DNA of 39,384 bases, from NCBI GenBank assembly GCA_958428545.1, contig CAUAGM010000011.1:1-39384 (forward strand), in the 5' to 3' direction. A program made the position numbers and the translations under genes. The stretch is from an uncultured Arcanobacterium sp. (GTDB taxonomy: Bacteria > Actinomycetota > Actinomycetes > Actinomycetales > Actinomycetaceae). Each line of letters starts with the position of its first letter. Position 1 is the first letter of the stretch. Positions 24,382-34,300 of the stretch are shown piece by piece. The notes beneath the pieces are model-generated. The model searched no databases and had not been told where the DNA came from. It saw only the letters and a program-made list of their open reading frames with translations.

Positions 24382-24748
24382 TATCGTCACTTTCCATACC
24401 GTCACGCCCACGCTTGTGGAAGGCGAATGGATCGTACGCGATGAACACACACAAATTCATGGCTATCTGCACGGAGGAATAAGCGCCGCAATCGCCGAAC
24501 ACGCCGCCAGTATTGGAGCTTCCTGCACAATACCATCTCACTCTCAAGCACTGGGAGTGAGCCTAGAAACCCATCATCTTCGCCCCGTGCAGATCGGAAG
24601 CAAATGCCATGTGCGCGCTTTTCTTGAACACAACGGAAAAACAATCCATATATGGCGTGTCGAGCAGACCTTGAACCACACGGGAAAGCCATTCAACATT
24701 TCGACCGTTACCCTCTACATTAAAGAAACTGAGGAAATATCCGCATGA
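24359..24748 (+). CDS. menI: Hotdog-fold thioesterase, probable DHNA-CoA hydrolase
   Basis: A 129-residue PaaI-like hotdog enzyme. The motif HGGISAAIAEHAAS (about 38-51) contains the catalytic carboxylate and helix of this family. Its overlap with menE (23 bp) and position after menB point to 1,4-dihydroxy-2-naphthoyl-CoA hydrolysis, the next menaquinone step. The assignment rests on family plus operon; a generic acyl-CoA thioesterase is the alternative. Its stop overlaps the next start as ATGA. Confidence 0.85.
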   Translation: MSTSLIDNIVTFHTVTPTLVEGEWIVRDEHTQIHGYLHGGISAAIAEHAASIGASCTIPSHSQALGVSLETHHLRPVQIGSKCHVRAFLEHNGKTIHIWRVEQTLNHTGKPFNISTVTLYIKETEEISA

Positions 24749-26160
24749 AAACCGCAACACTACAGCCCACAAAACTGTGTATCGCTATGATTATCGCCTG
24801 CGCTCTCGCCTTTATTCCAGCGCCGCACAGTACGACCACAGAAGGCTGGCGCACACTTGCGCTCTTTATCGGATTTATTGTGACCTGCCTGCTCAATGCT
24901 GGGAAAATCGGTGAACTTGCTCTTATTCTGATATGCGCACTCGCCTTAAGCAAAGCTATGCCTATCGCCACCATACTTGCTGGCTTTGGAAACCCTGCTG
25001 TATGGCTCGTGCTGTTTGCGTTTTTCGCTGCTATTGCTTTTCGCAATACTTCCCTTGGCCATCGAATCGCATACCTTCTCATCGTAAAAATAGGTTGGCA
25101 TCCACTCGGAATCGTTTATGCGATCAGCTTGTGCGACTGCCTTATTGCTCCTTTCGTGCCCAACACAAATGCCCGCGGAGCTGGAATTCTTTATCCCATC
25201 ACGCAAGCACTTGCCGACGCAGCAAAAAGCAGCTCACAGCAAGAAAGCAACAAGAAAATCGGAGCTTTCCTCTTTATGGCAAGCTTCCAGCTTAATCTCA
25301 CGATCGGCGCTCTTTTCTTGACGGCAATGGCAACCAACCCTCTCGCTATCGAAATGCTCAACACCACTTTCGGTCTGCATATCTCGTGGATAGACTGGTT
25401 TCTCTACGCGAGTGTGCCCATTATTCTCGCAATCGTCATCGTGCCTTGGGTGATCTATTGCCTGCACAAACCCGATCTCAGCAAAGCCGATATGCTTGCT
25501 ATCCAAGATTTTGCACGCGCTCAGCTAGCTCACATGGGAAAATTTTCACGAGCAGAACTCCTCCTCTCAGGCACATTCACGCTCATGATCGCAATGTGGG
25601 CATTAGGAAATAAGCTTGCAATACACCCCACCACCACAGCATTAGCGGGAATAATCGCCTTGCTCGCCATGCGCATCGTTTCCTATAAAGAAGTGCTCAA
25701 AGAAGAAAAAGCATGGGACATACTTTTATGGCTCGCCCCTCTCATCGCTATCACAGACTATCTCAATAAAGAGGGCGTAATTTCGTGGATCGTTTCCGCA
25801 ATCCAAACCCCTATCGCTGGAATGAACCCAATCGCTCTCTACGTAGTTTTAGCTCTTTTTTACGTATATATTCACTATTTCCTCACGAGCCTGCTCGTGC
25901 ATCTGCAAGCATTTTTCCTCCCGTTTGTTGGAATCCTTGCAGAGCAGGGAATGAATCCTTTAGTGATTGGCATGGTTTTTGCTATGCTCACCTGCATTTC
26001 GCCAAGCACCACCCACTATGGCACAGGAACTGCTGCAATCTACTATTCTGCTGGCTATATGAGCCAAAAAGAATGGTGGCGTACAGGCTTTATCGTATCT
26101 GCGATAGAGATACTTCTTATCGCAGGAATCGGTTTTGTATGGGTTTCAGCAATCTCATAA
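24745..26160 (+). CDS. DASS/CitT-type anion (dicarboxylate) transporter
   Basis: A 471-residue membrane protein with about 11-12 helices. The two anion-binding SNT/SPST-like loops of the DASS (SLC13/CitT) family are visible as PNTNARGAGILYPI (about 135-148) and CISPSTTHYGTGTAAIYY (about 415-432). Such carriers move dicarboxylates (2-oxoglutarate, malate, succinate) or citrate. ATGA coupling to menI makes it part of the menaquinone operon. Since MenD uses 2-oxoglutarate, precursor supply is a possible link, but no menD lies in this window. Confidence 0.85.
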   Translation: MKTATLQPTKLCIAMIIACALAFIPAPHSTTTEGWRTLALFIGFIVTCLLNAGKIGELALILICALALSKAMPIATILAGFGNPAVWLVLFAFFAAIAFRNTSLGHRIAYLLIVKIGWHPLGIVYAISLCDCLIAPFVPNTNARGAGILYPITQALADAAKSSSQQESNKKIGAFLFMASFQLNLTIGALFLTAMATNPLAIEMLNTTFGLHISWIDWFLYASVPIILAIVIVPWVIYCLHKPDLSKADMLAIQDFARAQLAHMGKFSRAELLLSGTFTLMIAMWALGNKLAIHPTTTALAGIIALLAMRIVSYKEVLKEEKAWDILLWLAPLIAITDYLNKEGVISWIVSAIQTPIAGMNPIALYVVLALFYVYIHYFLTSLLVHLQAFFLPFVGILAEQGMNPLVIGMVFAMLTCISPSTTHYGTGTAAIYYSAGYMSQKEWWRTGFIVSAIEILLIAGIGFVWVSAIS

Positions 26161-26208
26161 AAGCTGTGCCTACTTAAACCTTTTTATATTTCTCGTTACG
26201 ATTAAAAT

Positions 26209-27309
26209 ATGATCAGTTTGCATGGCAACTTCCAGCAATCCACCCCCACCTCACAGCGAAAGCATATTCGCTTTATTCTAAGCCGAGGAGCAGGAAAAGG
26301 GCTTGCAAATGAACTGATATCAGAAATTATACGGTGCTACCCGCACGCAACTCATACCTCCGTTGGCGCCTCACGCAAAGAAGCTGGAATCGTCACCATA
26401 TCTCTCACGAGAGGGCCTGACGACGTAGCAACACTCGCCCGAGAATGGGATAAATGGTGGGGATCGCACGGCGTAGTCTATATTGCTGGCGGCGATGGTT
26501 CCGTAAACGAAGTAGGAAATGCTCTCGCTGGCAAGGAGTGTGCTTTCGGTGTGCTTCCTATGGGAACTGGAAACGATTTTGCCCGCATGATCTATGGCGG
26601 AAAAACATCAAAGAAATTTGCTTTGACGCTTGTGAAGCAAACTCTAGCTGCACAATTTCAGCCAATCGATGCACTTAAAGTGAACGATCTTTATTGCGTC
26701 AATGTTTTTTCTCTAGGATACGACACAGAAGTGCTTCAAAAAGCCATCGAAGCAAAAAACCGTCACCCTAAACTCGGCTCACTCTCATACGTTGCTGGAG
26801 TGGCTCAAACAGCGTTGCAGGAAAAGAACATACCTCTACATATCACATATTCACTGGGCGAACCACAAAAATCACTGCCAGGCCCGCTCAAAACAATCGA
26901 AGCACTCACCCGCGGAGAGCGGGAAATGAGCGTCACAATCGCACAAGAATGTATCGTCATGCTCGTTGGAAACGGGCAGTATTACGGAAGCGGATACCAT
27001 CCTCTGCCTCATGCCCGCATCAATGACGCCCAAGCTAATTTGCTTTACGTCGATGCTCTCAATCTTGCACAGTTTGGGAAACTTTTAGGGAGCTACCGTA
27101 AAGGAAGCCACCTCAAAAACCATAGAGTTCATACAGCAGCAATTAGCGAACTCGCAGTGCAGCGCACAGATGGGGAAAAGCTTCTGTGGAATATAGATGG
27201 AATCGTGCACGAAAGCGCTGAAGTACGCGTGAATATTGTGCCGCAGGCACTCACGCTAGCCATCCTAGAAGCATCGGATACTAGTATCCTTTCGACCACT
27301 CACCGCTGA
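26209..27309 (+). CDS. Diacylglycerol/lipid kinase (DagK_cat family)
   Basis: A 366-residue soluble lipid kinase. The ATP/Mg motif GGDGSVNEV (94-102) and the GTGNDFAR element (119-126) define the DgkB/YegS-type catalytic domain, followed by a beta-sandwich C-terminal domain with NGQYYGSGYHPLPHARINDAQ. Family role: phosphorylates diacylglycerol or related membrane lipids, feeding phosphatidic acid synthesis. It starts 48 bp after the transporter in the same direction and may be the last gene of that unit. Confidence 0.92.
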   Translation: MISLHGNFQQSTPTSQRKHIRFILSRGAGKGLANELISEIIRCYPHATHTSVGASRKEAGIVTISLTRGPDDVATLAREWDKWWGSHGVVYIAGGDGSVNEVGNALAGKECAFGVLPMGTGNDFARMIYGGKTSKKFALTLVKQTLAAQFQPIDALKVNDLYCVNVFSLGYDTEVLQKAIEAKNRHPKLGSLSYVAGVAQTALQEKNIPLHITYSLGEPQKSLPGPLKTIEALTRGEREMSVTIAQECIVMLVGNGQYYGSGYHPLPHARINDAQANLLYVDALNLAQFGKLLGSYRKGSHLKNHRVHTAAISELAVQRTDGEKLLWNIDGIVHESAEVRVNIVPQALTLAILEASDTSILSTTHR

Positions 27310-27657
27310 CGACTCACTCACCAGTAAGTTTTAGGGGTTGAAAGATAAGGAGAGCTTTATCCCCTTTGAGCGGCATTGGCATACGTTAATCACCGCCGAG
27401 CAAAACGGTGCGAACACTCCGAGCTTTCCAGCTGGTTGTAGTGCATGCCGTCACCAGCGAAAACCAATCGGTCTGAACGCATTTATCCCAGGCATACACC
27501 CACATATTCGGATACGTACGCCGCAGATCATAAGCACTTCATTCCACTTATTCATCCCTCAGGCGTATACCACTGAGAAGAGCCTAGAGGGTTCACCACC
27601 ACACCTCGCGGTACTCGCAAAACCGCTGCGCGATTTTGCGTACCGCTTCGTCAAAAA
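27310..27657. other. Non-coding stretch with RNA-like hairpins
   Basis: About 350 bp without a credible gene. A TTG-initiated open frame at 27338 lacks a Shine-Dalgarno and reads like non-coding DNA. Structured elements include AGGGG...CCCCT around GATAA/TTATC (27332-27367) and a large hairpin at 27608-27646. It could hold a small RNA, but no SRP-, tmRNA- or RNase P-type landmark is visible. Confidence 0.5.
27608..27646. repeat. Long inverted repeat near tRNA-Ser terminator
   Basis: GCGGTA-CT-CGCAAAA (27608-27622) pairs with TTTTGCG-TACCGC (27634-27646), leaving a 2-nt bulge and an 11-nt loop. No U-run follows directly. Confidence 0.65.
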
Positions 27658-27690
27658 ATGCCCTCAAGCGCAAGCGCTTGGGGCATTTTT
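27653..27690 (-). terminator. Bidirectional terminator after tRNA-Ser
   Basis: AAAAAA-TGCCCTCAAGCG-CAAG-CGCTTGGGGCA-TTTTT is a strong stem with one bulge and T-runs on both strands. It lies 8 bp past the 3' end of the leftward tRNA-Ser and can also stop rightward transcription from the lipid kinase. Confidence 0.9.
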
Positions 27691-27697
27691 CTCCTCG

Positions 27698-27785
27698 CGG
27701 TAGCGGCGGGATTTGAACCCGCGGTACGGGGTTACCGTACACAGCATTTCGAGTGCTGCACCTTCGGCCGCTCGGACACGCTACC
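27698..27785 (-). tRNA. tRNA-Ser (anticodon CGA)
   Basis: An 88-nt class II tRNA. The acceptor GGTAGCG pairs with CGCTACC, the anticodon stem CAGCA/TGCTG encloses loop CTCGAAA with CGA in positions 34-36, a long variable arm is built on GTACGG...CCGTAC, and the T arm is CGGGTTCAAATCCCG. It reads UCG serine codons. No CCA is encoded, and a terminator follows directly. Confidence 0.94.
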
Positions 27786-27865
27786 GCTAGCAATAGTATC
27801 GGCGATAGCGCAAAACGGCAAATATACCCACGCACCGTACATGGGCACAGCAATCACAAGCAGCG

Positions 27866-28750
27866 TTACTCGCCTGCGCATTCTGAAGAATCCTCAGAAC
27901 CTTCCTGCGAACTTTCCTGCTTAAACTGAGGAAACTGCTCTTCCAACCCTTCGAAAAAATCGCTCGCAGTACGAATAAACACAAATATATTTTGAAAAAG
28001 CTGATGAGTGGCGCACCCATGCCTGATAAGCATCTGATGCTCACAGCAAACCCATAGCGAACCATCATCTTTTACCTGCACATAAGCTTTTGGGCATCGC
28101 GTATTATTGTTCCACTCATTACAAACGTTTAGCAGCTGTGTACGAAGCTCAATAGGAAGATCAGGCGCCCAAGCAGCCCACATCGACACACACTCTCCTT
28201 CATGGAGTTCGAACCCAAAAGGATTTCCCATGAATCCTGATCTAATCCTCTGAGGCGCTTCCACACCGTAGCTATACCCACTTTCATCAAAAAATTCCTG
28301 CATACGCTCAATCGTCACGGGAGCAATATCTCGCGAACGCTCAATATATTGTTCACATACAGAAATAAGATTACGAGCCTCAGAATGCTCAGGGTCAAGA
28401 GCTGATGCTTGCCTCAGATACACCAACGCTTCTTCTTCACGATCCATATAGTAGAGGGCATATCCCATACGATAGTGCCACATCGAATCGTTCAAGCCTT
28501 CAGTTTCAACAGAGCGCAAAATCTCTTCAGCTCGTGTATAAAATACTTTATTTGAAGTCGTCATCGCTAAGTTAATAAACGCACGAGCAAGCAAAGAGGT
28601 AAGCTCATATCCACGCTCTTCTTCAGGGATTTCGGCAATTGCATCGATAATCTTTTGATTCTCGCCTTCTTCATGCCACTTCTGAATATGAGTAAGCAAC
28701 TGAGCACGTTCATCATTTGATCCAGAAAATAAACTGCTGAAAGAAATCAT
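27866..28750 (-). CDS. TPR-repeat protein with YbjN-like C-terminal domain
   Basis: A 294-residue cytoplasmic protein. Residues about 25-150 form tetratricopeptide-like helix pairs (for example MWHYRMGYALYYMDREEEALVYLRQASALDPEHSEA). The C-terminal half (about 155-275) resembles the YbjN/type III chaperone-like fold, with LLNVCNEWNNNTRCPKAYV and ASDFFEGLEEQFP. The tail is Ser/Glu-rich. The start at 28750 is set by GGAGGGGG directly before it; an in-frame start further upstream adds a Gly/Ser stretch with no support. Function is unknown, probably protein-protein interaction. Confidence 0.82.
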   Translation of the reverse strand: MISFSSLFSGSNDERAQLLTHIQKWHEEGENQKIIDAIAEIPEEERGYELTSLLARAFINLAMTTSNKVFYTRAEEILRSVETEGLNDSMWHYRMGYALYYMDREEEALVYLRQASALDPEHSEARNLISVCEQYIERSRDIAPVTIERMQEFFDESGYSYGVEAPQRIRSGFMGNPFGFELHEGECVSMWAAWAPDLPIELRTQLLNVCNEWNNNTRCPKAYVQVKDDGSLWVCCEHQMLIRHGCATHQLFQNIFVFIRTASDFFEGLEEQFPQFKQESSQEGSEDSSECAGE

Positions 28751-28884
28751 GCCCCCTCCACTTCCATCTCTTTTCGACCGTATAAGCATCAATAATATCG
28801 TAAATACAGACCGTGCTTATTTTCTACCGGGCAGATACTGGCATGGAGGGAGGCGAATTTCCTTTTTTGATTTAAACAACGCCT

Positions 28885-30306
28885 TTAATCATTTCGGCGT
28901 GCTTGCATAGTGAGCACTCGCCGCTCAATCGGAATAGTGAGGGCCGCAGCCGCTAGAGTGATGAGCGTGCCAAGCGTCACCATAATAGCTAACCATTTCA
29001 TATTTGAGCTGATAGGCTGCCCGCTGAAAACAGTGTAGGCAAGCCCGGGCAATACCCCTATCACAACAGCGAAAAGTGTGGTGACGATATAGGGCCATAT
29101 CACTTGACGGAAACGAGCTGCTGAAAAGACGTCGAGCGCCACACCGGTATTCACAAGCACACGCTGCTCGGGAGCACGATCAAATACGTCTGACGCCTGG
29201 TGAATAAGAGTACTTACAGCGCCAAGTACAAGCGTAAAAGCAAAGACGATAAAAACACCTGTCGTCACGTCATGCCTTGCTATTTCCTGTAGCGTTCGCT
29301 GAGCATTATCTACAGTAGAAGAAGAGATCACAAAAAATCCTCCAGCCACTATCAGCGCCGTCACCAAACCCATAAGAGCTGTAGCATTCACGTTGCGCCA
29401 CGCAGCTCGCGGATCGGCAATCACGCGCCGAGCCGCTAAAAGCTTCGCTCCGTTGCTTGTGAACAGCCCAAAACGAGCCGTTAGCTGAATGAAAAGAGGG
29501 CCAGCAATACTCACACCCACAATCACTAATGCCATTGCTGCGCCAATCGCAAGAATAGCATCGCGAGTATTTGCGAGATAATGAGTGTTGATGCTCATGA
29601 ATATAGCAATTGCCGCAATCACAACAGCACCCAAGAAAACGAAGCGCCATAGTTTCAAAGCACGCGGAGAAAAGCGGCGAGCCACCCCCAACGGGGAAAT
29701 ACTTACACGCACTAATCCGAGCAAAGTAGATAAAGCAGCAAGTACTGCCAAAAATACGATCGTGACAAGTATGCCCCACCATGGCAAAAGCATTTCCGAC
29801 ATCTCAATTTTCTTTCCTTGAAAAGAAAGCGCCTGCCACCCAGGCAAAGATACCACGTACAGCACAAATCCAACAGCAAAACCGATCACATACTGAACCA
29901 TTGTTTCAATGAGGGAAACTTTTTGTACCTGCCATGCAGTCATTCCCACGAGACGAAGTGACGCGAGCCGTTTTGCACGCCCTTGCGCGCCGAGCCGGGC
30001 TGCCGCCATTCCAAGCGAGAGAAGCGGCACAGTAAGAAGCGCCAATGCGATAAACGCCAACGCCATATACATCGAGCCTAAACCGCTAAGATATTGTATA
30101 GCTTCAGGATCACCGAGCACGTGAACAATGTTTTTCTCAACGTGCGGCATGCGCTGCCAAAAAAGCCACACACCACCCAAGGTAGTGAGCGTGAGCCAGC
30201 TTGAAACAGCAAATGCAATGACGGCAAAAGAATCAAGAAGAGCTGCGCCTTGGCGCATACGCAGGCGCGCGGTGGCGAGCTGAGAAGCAAAGCTGATTGT
30301 ATTCAT
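28885..30306 (-). CDS. FtsX-like ABC transporter permease
   Basis: A 473-residue membrane protein with about eight helices arranged as two FtsX-type units. The first ends near LGLVRVSISPLGVARRFSPRALK, and the second spans about 300-465 and ends in PIERRVLTMQARR. The LARLRLVGMTAWQV-like stretch (RLASLRLVGMTAWQVQKVS) is typical of MacB/LolE-like permeases. It overlaps the ATPase gene upstream by ATGA, so the two form one transporter. Such systems export lipids or peptides or act as mechanotransmitters. The substrate is unknown, and no sensor genes lie next to it. Confidence 0.9.
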   Translation of the reverse strand: MNTISFASQLATARLRMRQGAALLDSFAVIAFAVSSWLTLTTLGGVWLFWQRMPHVEKNIVHVLGDPEAIQYLSGLGSMYMALAFIALALLTVPLLSLGMAAARLGAQGRAKRLASLRLVGMTAWQVQKVSLIETMVQYVIGFAVGFVLYVVSLPGWQALSFQGKKIEMSEMLLPWWGILVTIVFLAVLAALSTLLGLVRVSISPLGVARRFSPRALKLWRFVFLGAVVIAAIAIFMSINTHYLANTRDAILAIGAAMALVIVGVSIAGPLFIQLTARFGLFTSNGAKLLAARRVIADPRAAWRNVNATALMGLVTALIVAGGFFVISSSTVDNAQRTLQEIARHDVTTGVFIVFAFTLVLGAVSTLIHQASDVFDRAPEQRVLVNTGVALDVFSAARFRQVIWPYIVTTLFAVVIGVLPGLAYTVFSGQPISSNMKWLAIMVTLGTLITLAAAALTIPIERRVLTMQARRND

Positions 30307-31031
30307 CGTGCCGTCACCTCGCTCACTGGGCGGTCCATATGCACAAGACCGTCACGAATTTCCACTAAACGCTGGCACCATGCCGCTACTTTAATGTCGT
30401 GAGTAATCACCACGAGCGTAGACCCATTCATTTTGGCGGCAGTGGTGAGAATTTGCATCACCTCATGCCCAGTTGCCTGATCCAGAGCGCCCGTGGGTTC
30501 ATCAGCAAAAATTACTGCAGGCGAGCATACAAGAGCACGAGCAATCGCCACACGCTGAGCCTGCCCACCGCTCATTTCCCCTAAGCGTTTGCGCCCCTGA
30601 TCGCCCACACCAAGTTTCTGGAGCCATTCCTTTGCAAGGGTAAAAGCTTCACTTCGCTTAATGCCATTGAGAAGCAGCGGAAGGGCTACGTTTTCGCGCG
30701 CCGTCAGCTCTGGCACAAGCTGCCCATCTTGAAAGACGAAACCAAAGCGCGTGCGGCGCAAAGCTGAACACTTAGCGTCACTTAATGAACTGATAGGCGA
30801 ACCCTCAAAGGTGACCACTCCAGTACTCGGTTTGAGAATGCCAGATAGCACGTGCAAAAGAGTTGATTTTCCTGAACCAGAAGGCCCCATAATCGCTACT
30901 TGTTCACCAGCATCAATTGAAAGATCAACTCCCGCGAGCGCACGAGTGACGCCGAAATTTTTTGTGACGCCTGTGGCTTGCAAAAGAGACGCAGGCGTGG
31001 AATTTTTCTGTGTATATGCGTTATTACTCAT
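30303..31031 (-). CDS. ABC transporter ATPase (MacB/LolD type)
   Basis: A 242-residue ATPase with Walker A GPSGSGKS (49-56), Q-loop GFVFQDGQLVPELTARENVALPLL, signature MSGGQAQR, Walker B VIFADEPTGALD and switch VITHD. The FQ...LxxxENVxLPLL and DEPTGALD blocks place it in the LolD/MacB group that pairs with FtsX-like permeases, as the ATGA overlap with 28885-30306 shows. I chose the ATG at 31031; an in-frame TTG at 31082 lacks a Shine-Dalgarno and conserved sequence. Confidence 0.93.
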   Translation of the reverse strand: MSNNAYTQKNSTPASLLQATGVTKNFGVTRALAGVDLSIDAGEQVAIMGPSGSGKSTLLHVLSGILKPSTGVVTFEGSPISSLSDAKCSALRRTRFGFVFQDGQLVPELTARENVALPLLLNGIKRSEAFTLAKEWLQKLGVGDQGRKRLGEMSGGQAQRVAIARALVCSPAVIFADEPTGALDQATGHEVMQILTTAAKMNGSTLVVITHDIKVAAWCQRLVEIRDGLVHMDRPVSEVTAR

Positions 31032-31357
31032 GGTTCTATTAAACCTTGAGAATACGGAGCAAGTGCTGGTGCTGCCTCCCAATTACAGGTATAGCCAGCT
31101 CTACTTTTTCCACAGTAAAACCTTTTAGAAATGCTATTGAGTGAAAGTTTTTATTTAATTTCTGCGCAATTTTCATACTTTTTGCAAGATTTTGAAAGAC
31201 TTTTTCCATCAACTTCGCATATGAGATACTTAGAGACGCTGAAAATATAGAATCGCGAGAATGAGTTCGTGTGCTTATAGTGCCGTAAGCAGCGCACTCT
31301 TCTACTCCCAACAAGGTTCATCAACGTAGATAGCAAGTTGGAAAGGTAAAAATAGAT
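31032..31357. other. Divergent intergenic region, ABC pair versus sialidase
   Basis: A 326-bp A/T-rich stretch between divergent genes. It must hold the promoters of both units, but I find no convincing -35/-10 pair or operator. The sialidase Shine-Dalgarno (GGAAAGG, about 31333-31339) is at the right edge. Confidence 0.6.
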
Positions 31358-34300
31358 ATGGGAAAGTTTAGAAAGGTGCTCGCATCCATGACGGGTGCTG
31401 CGCTTGGCTTATCGGCCATCACAATGAGCATTCTGGAAGTGCCGCAAGCAAACGCTGCCGAAGGCGAATTTACGCACACGACTGTAGTGAAATATGGAGA
31501 TGCCAGCATCACCAACTACCGTATTCCCGCAGTAATTAAACTAAAGAACGGCGATCTTCTTGTATCTTACGATGCACGCCCTGCAAATGGCGATGCACCT
31601 GCACCCAATTCAATTATGCAAAAACGCTCCACTGATGGCGGCAAAACATGGGGTGAGCAGACGACGATTGCTGCTGGCAAAGGCACCACTATGAACGCTC
31701 CAGATAAAGAGGGTTTTTCTGATCCTGCCTATATTTATGATGAAACTACAGATACGATTTTTAATTTCCACGTGCACTCTTATGATGCTGGGTGCAATCA
31801 GAATGGATCTACAGGCACAGATGAATTCGCAGACAGAAACGTGCAAGGAGTGAGCCTCTCTGTTTCCACTGATAACGGCGTCACATGGAAAGAGCGCCAC
31901 GGTAGCACAGAAGATACTGATCGTGGGCTGACGGCAGACGTAAAACAGCCTGGGTATCCATGCGGTTTTGCTTCCTCAGGGCATGGTATCCAGCTCAAAC
32001 ATCAAACTGGTGCAAACGAATCTAAAAACGGACGCCTTATCACCCAGTTTATTGCTGGCAAAGGAAATGAGTGGGCAGCCTATTCCGTGTATTCAGATGA
32101 CCACGGAAAAACGTGGAAGCGCGGAGCAACTATCGGCACAGACATGAATGAAAATAAGCTGGTAGAACTTTCTGACGGCACGCTCTTGCTAAATTCCCGT
32201 ATGAGCAGCAAGGGAGGATACCGCTATACTGCTAAGAGTACGGACGGCGGTGAAACGTGGAATGCTCTTGATCTTGAACACTCCCTTGTAGATTCTAAAA
32301 CTCCTGGACGTAACGCCTCGATTGTGCGCATGTATCCTGAGGCTCCTGCCAACGATCCGAAATCTAAGGAACTTCTCTATTCCGGCATGGCAGAAAGCGG
32401 TAAAACCCTTGCTGTGAGCTATTCTTACGATGATGGAGCAACTTGGCCGATCCGTAAACTCTACTGGAATAATAAGGCTGCCTATTCAGATTTAGTTGTG
32501 ATTGATGCAGAAAAAGGGCAGTATGGCGTCGCATTTGAAGAAGACCACCAGGTTGGCAACAACTGGTTTGAGACGATTCATTTCGGTACTTTTGATAAGA
32601 CGTGGCTCAATCCTGTAAAAGTTTCTCTTGCAGATGCCACTATCGAAGCAGAAGCAGGAACTACAGTAGAAATCCCTATCACCATTAAAAATGATGATTC
32701 TGGCGATACTAAAATTCCAGTCGGCACTCCCGTGAAATTAAATCTGCCGCAAGGCTGGACGATGGAAGAAAGCGTGCTGGCTCAAGATCTTTATCCACAT
32801 AATTCAGAAACAGTGACGCTGCGAATAAGCATTCCAGCTAATGCCAGCCAGCAGACGTATTATTTCGATTCCGTCGTGGAAAGCGGCAATATCAAGCTGC
32901 GCGGAGACGTGAACGTAAACGTGACTAATTCAAACATCGTCACCGACCCAACTAAATCGGTAGGCATCGCCTTTGAACTCACAAACCCGAAATCCGACGG
33001 CACGTGGGCAGCGGGCGAGAAAATGAACTTCACCGTAAACGTCACGAATATGATGGGACAAGATAAATCTTTTACTGCCACGGCATCGAATCTTGATAAT
33101 GGCTGGGAAGGCTGCAAATGGCGGAGTCTATCTGCTGGCGCAACGCTTCCCTGCGCGAACCGAACTCATACAGTCACACAAGCTGATATTGATGCGGGAG
33201 GCTTTACTCCGTCGATTACCTTCAAATACCAAAATACTGGCTATAGCGGGGCAGCTACACAGCTGGAAGCAGTACAAGGCAAGCAGAATCCTATTTACGT
33301 AAGCCATGTGAAGATCACCGATCTGAAAGTACAAGGGACGAAAAATAGCTATGCAGTAGGAGAGAAACTTACATTCACTCCGACTGTGCAAAATATAGGA
33401 AATACTCCTGTAGATGTGCAGCTAACTGGCGAGAATTTCACTCTTTCTTGCCAAAATGAAAACGGAAAGCTCGCGAAAGATGCCGCTTTCTCTTGCACAT
33501 CGAGCGATTATTCCCTTAAATCAACAGATATTGCGCAAGGAAATTTCACCCCTAAAGTGAAAGTGAAAGTAACTGACGGAACGAAAGTACTCCAAGAGTT
33601 CACCTATGCGGGCGAATCTATCCCGCTTCCTTCCGATGATCCGATTGCAACGAAATTGCCGCAAACAATTCCTTCGCTGGATTCGTGGAAAGCAAATCTG
33701 AACGCAAACGCCGTATTCGAGCTGTCTTCACAGACGAAAGTCTATTATCCTGCAGGATTCGAATCGCAGGCAAAAATTATTGCACAAGAGCTGAACGCTT
33801 ACCTGAAAGCTAAAAATCTTGCTGAAACTGTGACGGCTCAAGCTTCTGATGGGGCTAAACCCAAAATTAACGACATCACAATCAGTATTGATGAAGCGCA
33901 GCAGACCAAACTCGGCGAAGAGGGCTACCAGCTCACTATTGGCAAGACAGGCGTACAGATCTCAGCGGCAGCAAAGCGTGGAGCTTTCTGGGGCACGAGG
34001 ACGATTTCACAGATGCTCCGTCAGCAGCTCAAACTTCCATTTGGCAACGCTACTGATAAACCGCAGCAAACTGAACGCGCTGTGACGCTATGTGCATGCC
34101 GAATTAAAAATCAGCCAGATTATATTGAGCGAATGCTCACGGATATGGCTGATCTGCGCATGAATCAGGTGATTTTGACGGCGAAAATGCAATCCAATAA
34201 AGAGCCTGTGACCAACACCTATTCCTACTACACTAAGGAAGAACTTAAAGATATTGTGGCATTTGCCGATACGCTCGGCATTGAAATAGTGCCACAGATG

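Noticed and set aside
27310..27657. SRP RNA, tmRNA or RNase P RNA gene
   Set aside because: None of the conserved landmarks (GGAAGGNAGCAGC-type SRP loop, tmRNA ends, RNase P core) could be found on either strand.
27338..27703. 121-residue open frame beginning with TTG
   Set aside because: No Shine-Dalgarno, composition unlike neighbouring proteins, and it runs through the terminator and into the tRNA-Ser gene.
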